Source: Irineochytrium annulatum
Taxonomy: Eukaryota > Chytridiomycota > Chytridiomycetes > Chytridiales > Chytridiaceae
Length of the DNA stretch: 15,208 nt
Direction: 5' to 3'
Assembly (NCBI GenBank): GCA_027600665.1
Contig: JADGJL010000370.1
Coordinates: 8,416-23,623, forward strand
Of the stretch, positions 10,684-15,208 are shown in pieces. The first letter of the stretch is position 1; the number at the start of each line of letters is the position of its first letter. The notes beneath the pieces were generated by a model that was not told the origin of the DNA, searched no databases, and saw nothing but the letters and a program-made list of their open reading frames with translations. Position numbers and translations under genes: made by a program.

Positions 10684-11165
10684 AGTGCATGGAGTCCTTT
10701 CGTTCTTTCGTTTTTGGCTTTCGGGTTTCTCTTTCTTGACCCAAGGGCTTCCTTTTCTGCCCCGGCCTTTCTCTCATTCTTTACTATTCATCGTTTATGC
10801 TGTAGTGTATTAACAGCCCTTAATCTTTGCGTTCTCATTTTCTTTAGATGTCTCTCTATATATGTTCTTCTGTAGCTGCCTGACGGCAAAACTAATGGAT
10901 AAAGTCCTTTGGCTCGTAATCGCTTTCCCTTTGAGTGTCTTCCAAGCGAGCACTTCCTCCGCGCTCATTGACCACCGCATGTATGTTGCACTGGCTGATC
11001 ACGAACGGTTTTAGCTGTTTGCTTTTTAAATGTCCCAATGGAAGGATGATGATGTCATGCAGATTACATGTATTTACACAGGGAAAGAAGGTCAATGCGT
11101 CGCTAATGCACATATCAAGCCGGTAAGTCCCCAAACGGTGTTCCCCCCCCCACATCGCTCACCAA
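10684..11165. other. Intergenic region / 3' UTR after the nuclease-phosphatase gene
   Basis: The first 150 bases are strongly T/C-rich, as expected of a 3' UTR. No perfect AATAAA is present close to the stop. A run of nine C bases lies at about 11143-11151. The short open frames here show no family resemblance, and no RNA gene was recognised. Confidence 0.5.
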
Positions 11166-11629
11166 TCACTTCTTCCCGTTGGGCTCGGCCGCCAACAGCA
11201 ACTCCAACGCCAAATCCCCGGTCGTGGCCGACAGCTCCTTGACCGCCTGCTTCAACATCAGGGCAGTCTCCGTCAATCCTCGGATCTGCATCGTGTCGCG
11301 TTATCCATTATTAGAATCCCCGCACGTCAATTGAAACGAAGGAGGGGCAGAATTGAAAAATTAGGGAACAGCGAAGGGCAGAGAGCATCGCGGGATTGAG
11401 AACCTCCAGGATCCGCTGCTGCAGGCTGGAGTTCAACAATTTCGTCTGTGAAAGTGTGAGAAGTCAGCCATGCCATCGATTCATTCGCCTTCAACCTCAC
11501 ACCGAAACTCACCGTCAATCAGCTTGGATATCTTCTCGGTGTTGCGAAGGACCTCGGTCTGCCGTTGGGAGGTGAGCAGTGGAAGGACGAGAGCAGTAAC
11601 ACCTCCCGCTCGCGTTGCATGTTCTCCAT
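11166..11629 (-). CDS. Possible small spliced gene, unknown function
   Basis: A tentative minus-strand gene not recognised as any family. ATG 11629 starts MENMQRERE. A 44 bp intron (11559-11602, donor GTGTTA, acceptor GGCAG) leads to TEVLRNTEKISKLID (11513-11558). A strong GTGAGT donor (11512) and CACAG acceptor (11446-11450) follow. The last exon ends at TGA 11166-11168 and encodes LTETALMLKQAVKELSATTG and a Leu-rich helix, finishing AEPNGKK. A CTAATAAT branch-like site precedes its acceptor near 11286. The middle exon (from 11445) is unresolved: reading DEIVELQPAAADPG needs the last exon to begin at GATTG (about 11275), whereas TKLLNSSLQQRILE needs a weaker upstream donor. The product would be a short, mostly helical protein of about 75-90 residues. 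Evidence is splice motifs plus heptad-like leucines only. Confidence 0.33.
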
Positions 11630-12368
11630 TTCGGATGTCGGACGAAAATGTACAAATTTCGATTTGGCTTTTTACGACCACTCGTTAACTGTTGGATCCA
11701 GCATAGCAAAGTTCTCTTGTTACTAGCTCAGCTGATTTAACTTGACTAAACAAAGTTTTGTACAGCTTTTTACTCCTCTTCTGAGCCAAACAAACAAGAC
11801 AGTTTTCGCACGGGAGGCAGCCCAACGATTGCTTCCAAGAAGTGATTGCCCAGTCTGTCTTGCCTCCTCAGCGTTAGACTCGCGGTGCTAGACTCCTGTG
11901 CTGACCTCAACATCCACTCTTCAGGCCCTGAGCAAAAACTGGCTCCTGACTGCGAGTATGGAGGAGAACGCAGCGAGGTGACTGTGTCGCAACGCCATCC
12001 CTGCTATCGCCATTCTTGCTTACGTATGGTAGAAAAAGCACCAGCAACTAATGTGGAGGAGATGCCTCTTCATAAACTCCTCACAAAAATTAACAAACAT
12101 AACCACGATATTTTCATAACCCAAGCAACATAACCAATGGTTAGCACCAACCATTGCTCCTCCTAACAATCCTCCTAGCTGAATGTGCGCGCCGCGGAGG
12201 ATGTGAAATTCGCGGGTGTGAAATGATTTCAAAGCGCAGGCTTGACCATCCTGATTTCGCGCTCGTCGATTACACTGCGTTAAAAAGAGTTGCTCGGGCA
12301 CCTTTCGTACGCCATCACATCCGCTTCGTCTGCACTCCACTCGCTCAGCTCGCGTCCAACAACTAACA
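11630..12368. other. Intergenic region upstream of the SDR gene
   Basis: No convincing gene. The 95-codon open frame from 11846 begins with TTG, has irregular composition and matches nothing I recognise. The region probably contains the promoter of the dehydrogenase gene, whose ATG is preceded by a pyrimidine-rich stretch, and perhaps that of the small minus-strand gene. A near-perfect hairpin sequence lies at 12135-12156. Confidence 0.5.
12135..12156. repeat. Inverted repeat, 8-base arms
   Basis: CAATGGTT and AACCATTG are exact reverse complements separated by six bases (AGCACC), about 210 bases before the dehydrogenase start. A CCAAT core sits at the left arm (12134-12138). It could be a dimeric regulator site, but a chance palindrome is equally possible. 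Confidence 0.25.
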
Positions 12369-13109
12369 ATGCCTTCCTTCGAAAATGTCGTTCTGGTTAC
12401 TGGTGGGGCGCGTGGGATCGGTGCCGCGATTGCCCTCGAGCTCGCATCCCTTCCCAACGCGGCCATCGTCATCACTTACAACACGTCCAAATCGGACGCC
12501 GAGAAGACCGTCGACCGTCTCAAATCCGCCGGCGCGGCCGCAGTTCAGGCCGTTCAAGTCGACCTCAAGAACCCCACCGCAGTCAAATCGCTGATCGAAA
12601 CGACCGTCTCCAGCTACGGCAAGATCACGTCCCTCATCAACAGCGCCGGCGTCTTCCAGTCTGCCCCCGCCGAGGAATCGACGGAGGAACTCATCGACCA
12701 CATCTTCAGCAACAACGTCAAGACGCTCATCCTCGTCACCTCCGCCGCCGTGCCCCACCTGCGCGACGGCGCCAGCGTCGTCAACGTCGCAACGGCCGCA
12801 ACGCACTGGCCCTTGACGGGAGGAACAGTTTACATCGCGTCCAAGGGCGCCATCGAGGCCTACACGAGGACGTTGGCGCTCGAGCTCGCCCCCAGAAGGA
12901 TCAGGGTGAACACGCTCTCGCCGGGTTTTACGGCAACGGACATGATGCCGGACGCTTATAAGGATTTCGCGGTGCAGAACACACCGTTCAAGAAGGTTGG
13001 GACGGCCGAGGACATCGCCACCGTAGGCGCGTTCCTGGCGGGGCCCAAGTCAACTTGGGTGACGGGACAAAACCTCCTTGCCTCCGGTGGTCTTGGGTTC
13101 TCCTTCTAG
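12369..13109 (+). CDS. Short-chain dehydrogenase/reductase (classical SDR)
   Basis: An intronless 246-residue classical SDR, an NAD(P)(H)-dependent oxidoreductase of typical family length. The cofactor loop is TGGARGIG (11-18), the structural NxAG is NSAG (91-94), NN sits at 115-116, and the active-site YxxxK is Y155-IAS-K159. The post-active-site SPGFTATDM (184-192) is standard. No acidic residue ends strand 2 (VITYNTSKSD), which suggests NADP(H) over NAD(H). The usual catalytic serine, 13 residues before the tyrosine, is Thr142 (NVATAATHW), a conservative swap. The substrate cannot be deduced; family members with this layout reduce or oxidise sugars, ketones and secondary metabolites. The ATG at 12369 sits in a good context (CAACAATGC) and directly precedes the Rossmann fold. 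The lack of introns contrasts with its neighbours. Confidence 0.92.
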   Translation: MPSFENVVLVTGGARGIGAAIALELASLPNAAIVITYNTSKSDAEKTVDRLKSAGAAAVQAVQVDLKNPTAVKSLIETTVSSYGKITSLINSAGVFQSAPAEESTEELIDHIFSNNVKTLILVTSAAVPHLRDGASVVNVATAATHWPLTGGTVYIASKGAIEAYTRTLALELAPRRIRVNTLSPGFTATDMMPDAYKDFAVQNTPFKKVGTAEDIATVGAFLAGPKSTWVTGQNLLASGGLGFSF

Positions 13110-13405
13110 TGCTGGTTAGATTCCGTATACGGCCACGTGTTTTATCCTCTTCATTTTATTGGTCGTCAGATTCCTGCGTGCTTATCATCAGTCACTATGT
13201 CAAATGCCTAACATTCTAATAAATGAAATTTGTGGTCAATAAATCTTACTATGGGACTTGTTGCTCGCCCAGGTGACATGGATGGCAGATTTGGTCGGAC
13301 GGGGAAGTACGAATTAGGTGATCGCTATCAACATCACGTAGATCAAAGGTCGCTCATCCACTTTCTTCCCTTTCGACGCCTTTCTCCGTCAGAAAACGAT
13401 ATCAG
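13110..13405. other. SDR 3' UTR and chromodomain gene promoter
   Basis: Two perfect AATAAA hexamers occur at 13218-13223 and 13238-13243, suitably placed as polyadenylation signals 110-130 bases after the dehydrogenase stop. A pyrimidine-rich tract (about 13360-13390) just before ATG 13406 is typical of a fungal transcription start region. Confidence 0.55.
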
Positions 13406-14143
13406 ATGGGTCTCGCGCCAAACGCTTCCCTCCTCAACCATCGCCGCCATTTCGCCCCGGCGCCGACGGACTCCCGCGAATATTTCGTCGAGCAGATCTT
13501 GGCCCACGACACCACCGCCGACGGCCGCCTCGAATACTTGGTCGCCTGGACCGACGTATGTTATCAATACGTTTTAACCTTTGCTGCGCACGACAGCCAT
13601 CCCTAATGTGATGCTTTTTTTTCTTCTGTAATGACAGTGGGCGGGATGGGACACCTGGGAGCCCGAGTGCCACCTTCGAAAAGCACCGGTGAAGATCAAG
13701 GAGTATTGGCGCGGTCAGACCCTGATCAACATCAGCGCCGTTAAGGGTCAGCTTTCTGGTTGCCCTTCTCGATTTCTTTCGTTCTCATTTCGGGGCATCT
13801 GGGTGTGTACTGATATGTTTTCGTTTGATCAGGCAGTAAGTATCTTGCGAAATTCAGATCTGACAGGACGGGCGCAACGGCGGACGCGTGGAGGACCGGG
13901 CGCATGCTGCAGGCGCACAGGAACTTCGAAGTCATCATGGAGCGGTTCGAAATGGGGCACGCGGACGACGACTTGGGTTGTGATAGATTCGACGACGTTT
14001 TGGAGCGAGTCACAAAGTCGACCGTGAAGAAGACCGCTGGGGGGCGCGTCGCGAAAATGCCTTCTGCGCGCGTCGATCGCTTGAAGAAGGAGACGAAGGC
14101 GACCAAGAAGCCGGTGGAGTATTGGGAGGGTGTGGCGATTTAA
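13406..14143 (+). CDS. Chromodomain protein
   Basis: Three exons (13406-13555, 13638-13746, 13833-14143) encode 189 residues with consistent phases. Residues 25-75 form a chromodomain, a reader of methylated histone lysine: EYFVEQILAHD, then LEYLVAWTD, WAGWDTWEPECHL and a closing helix IKEYWRGQ. By alignment with HP1-type domains the aromatic cage would be Y26, W48 and W51, with Trp in place of the usual third Tyr/Phe. An intron (82 bp, donor GTATGT, acceptor GACAG) falls inside the domain. The second intron (86 bp, GTCAGC to GATCAG) is required to join AVKG to SKYLAKFRSDRTG in frame. The remainder has a predicted helical middle (MLQAHRNFEVIMERFEMG) and a Lys/Arg-rich tail (RLKKETKATKK), suggesting nucleic acid or chromatin contact. 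No chromoshadow or catalytic domain is present. Probably nuclear. Confidence 0.82.
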
Positions 14144-14592
14144 AGTTGTGCAGGGAATATGGTTTATTGCACTCTGCGCTGATATCTATCGAGCTTTGCG
14201 AGTGTACGTGCTGTCGCCTTCATCCATGCGCGTTTATCCTCAATCATGCTATATCGTGCTTTCATCCCGCTTGTACCGCCTTTGTATATTTCTCTATCTC
14301 GCCACATGCGTCGCATTTTTTTGAGTTCCTCACCTGTATAATGTCGTCCTTGTGGTGCTAGAGATCTTTTTCTTTCGTGCCTTTGCGCGAGTTTTGATCG
14401 CAATCTGTTAGTAATACTTATCTTCATCGGAAGCGCAATGTACTGCCTCAATGGAAGATAAACCCATCTGCGTCACATTATATTGCAAAAAAAAGAACAA
14501 TAAAACGTCAGCTCTCGAAAAGGCAAAAGGGTATGTGTATTGATAGTGTTTGTCGATGCTCGCGCTGATAACGTGAAAGTATTAAGAAACAT
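14144..14592. other. Convergent 3' intergenic region
   Basis: The chromodomain gene and the CCCH gene end tail to tail across this 450-base gap. It is AT-rich and T-rich on the plus strand, with no credible gene. An AATAAA at 14499-14504, following a run of A bases, could be a plus-strand polyadenylation signal but is far (about 355 bases) from the chromodomain stop. Confidence 0.5.
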
Positions 14593-15208
14593 CTAGAATT
14601 TGAACATAACATTCATAAAGCTGTCGTAGATATTGGCCCTACTCCCCGTTTCCGTGGACCACACCTCCGGGATCTCCTCCTCGTCCACGGCCTCCTCCAA
14701 TCTAGAGATGTTCCCCGTCGTGGCCGGTCCCGGTCCCGCTTCAGGCGCGACTTCCCCGTGCACCGGAAGAGCCTTCGAAGTCATCTCTGCTGCTGTATCA
14801 ACCGCCTCCCCATCACCAACACCGCCCTCCCGCGTCGCTTCCACCAACCCCGCGTCGAACTCCACCCGCTTCTCCGCCAGCGCCCTCACCCACTCCGGCG
14901 TCTCAATCCTCGTCCTCTCCTCCTCCACCTCCCTCAACGCGACCCTCCTTGCCTCCAGCACCGCCTTGAACCGGTCATGGTCCTCCTGCAACCTCCGTCT
15001 CTCCTCTTCCCCGATAGCCTCGTGCGAGTGCCCGCACGCCTCCGCCCCCTTCTTGCAACCCTTAAACAGGTGATGGAACACGCACGGCTCCCTCTTCAGC
15101 AGCGTGAGGTCGTGCGAGAACCCACATGTTGAACGATTGCATTTCCCTTGCTTGAAGAACATGCAGACGAGCTTCGGGCGTGGAGGGGGCGGGGGCGGCT
15201 TGATGGCT
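14593..15208 (-). CDS. Tandem CCCH zinc-finger protein, C-terminal part (5' end off window)
   Basis: An open frame runs in from the right edge and ends at TAG 14593-14595, giving 204 complete codons plus one extra base with no visible start. It begins with a Pro-rich stretch (PPPPPPRPKL). Two CCCH fingers follow: C-x7-C-x4-C-x3-H (CMFFKQGKC...CGFSH) and C-x8-C-x6-C-x3-H (CVFHHLFKGC...CGHSH). Tandem CCCH fingers usually bind RNA, and the motif spacings fit that family. Next comes a charged, probably coiled-coil helix (EEERRRLQEDHDRFKAVLEA onwards), then an acidic, disordered segment ending NIYDSFMNVMFKF. The methionine in CMFF is internal to the first finger, so it is not the start. The specific family and RNA target are not identifiable here. 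Confidence 0.85.
   Translation of the reverse strand, partial: AIKPPPPPPRPKLVCMFFKQGKCNRSTCGFSHDLTLLKREPCVFHHLFKGCKKGAEACGHSHEAIGEEERRRLQEDHDRFKAVLEARRVALREVEEERTRIETPEWVRALAEKRVEFDAGLVEATREGGVGDGEAVDTAAEMTSKALPVHGEVAPEAGPGPATTGNISRLEEAVDEEEIPEVWSTETGSRANIYDSFMNVMFKF

Noticed and set aside
11846..12133. Plus-strand open frame of 95 codons
   Set aside because: It begins at TTG, has random-looking composition and lacks promoter or splice support.
12020..12475. Minus-strand open frame of 151 codons upstream of and overlapping the SDR start
   Set aside because: No family resemblance or splice logic; it overlaps the SDR promoter and start on the opposite strand.
12290..12961. Plus-strand open frame of 223 codons overlapping the SDR
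   Set aside because: It is an Arg/Pro/Gln-rich out-of-frame shadow of the dehydrogenase, which has full SDR motifs.
13833..13835. Three-base micro-exon suggested by a GTAAGT right after the acceptor in the chromodomain gene
   Set aside because: Reading straight through 13833 onwards already gives the correct frame (SKYLAKFRSDRTG), so the GTAAGT is most likely fortuitous coding sequence.
13689..14027. Unspliced read-through frame of 112 codons in the chromodomain gene
   Set aside because: It translates a pyrimidine-rich intron and then runs out of frame with the natural-looking downstream exon. The GTCAGC to GATCAG intron resolves this in phase.
1..15208. CRISPR arrays, tRNA/rRNA genes, transposons
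   Set aside because: I found no regularly spaced direct repeats, no tRNA T-arm signature in noncoding sequence and no transposase or reverse transcriptase motifs. The window is eukaryotic.

Overview
This is a stretch of a fungal nuclear genome. The genes are separated by kilobase-scale gaps, interrupted by short GT-AG introns (44-86 bp, several with good CTAAC/TACTAAT-type branch points) and lack ribosome binding sites. An armadillo-HECT ubiquitin ligase, a GPI-anchored Ser/Thr-rich secreted enzyme and a chromodomain protein support a fungus. An early-diverging lineage such as a chytrid is my guess and cannot be proven here. All exon models were made by hand from splice motifs, reading phase and family similarity.

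Layout. (1) Minus strand, about 1-4538: the N-terminal two thirds of a UFD4/TRIP12-type E3 ubiquitin ligase. Four exons are visible and the HECT end lies off the left edge. (2) 4539-6057: a 1.5 kb divergent intergenic region holding candidate CRE and CACGTG sites. (3) Plus strand, 6058-10683: the most striking gene. Its nine exons encode a 1382-residue secreted protein that joins an S1/P1 zinc nuclease, a PF04185-type phosphoesterase (acid phosphatase family), five six-cysteine repeats, a long Ser/Thr stalk and a GPI-anchor signal. (4) 10684-12368: mostly noncoding, with a possible small spliced minus-strand gene at 11166-11629. (5) Plus strand, 12369-13109: an intronless short-chain dehydrogenase/reductase. 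(6) Plus strand, 13406-14143: a three-exon chromodomain protein. (7) Minus strand, 14593 to beyond the right edge: a protein with tandem CCCH zinc fingers.

How the genes fit together. They do not form an obvious cluster or pathway; this looks like an ordinary chromosomal neighbourhood. The possible undescribed system sits inside one polypeptide. The nuclease-phosphatase fusion would let a cell wall-anchored protein cut extracellular nucleic acid to nucleotides and then strip the phosphate. The cysteine repeats might tether it to wall polysaccharide or chitin. That combined role is inference; the domain fusion itself is read directly from the sequence.
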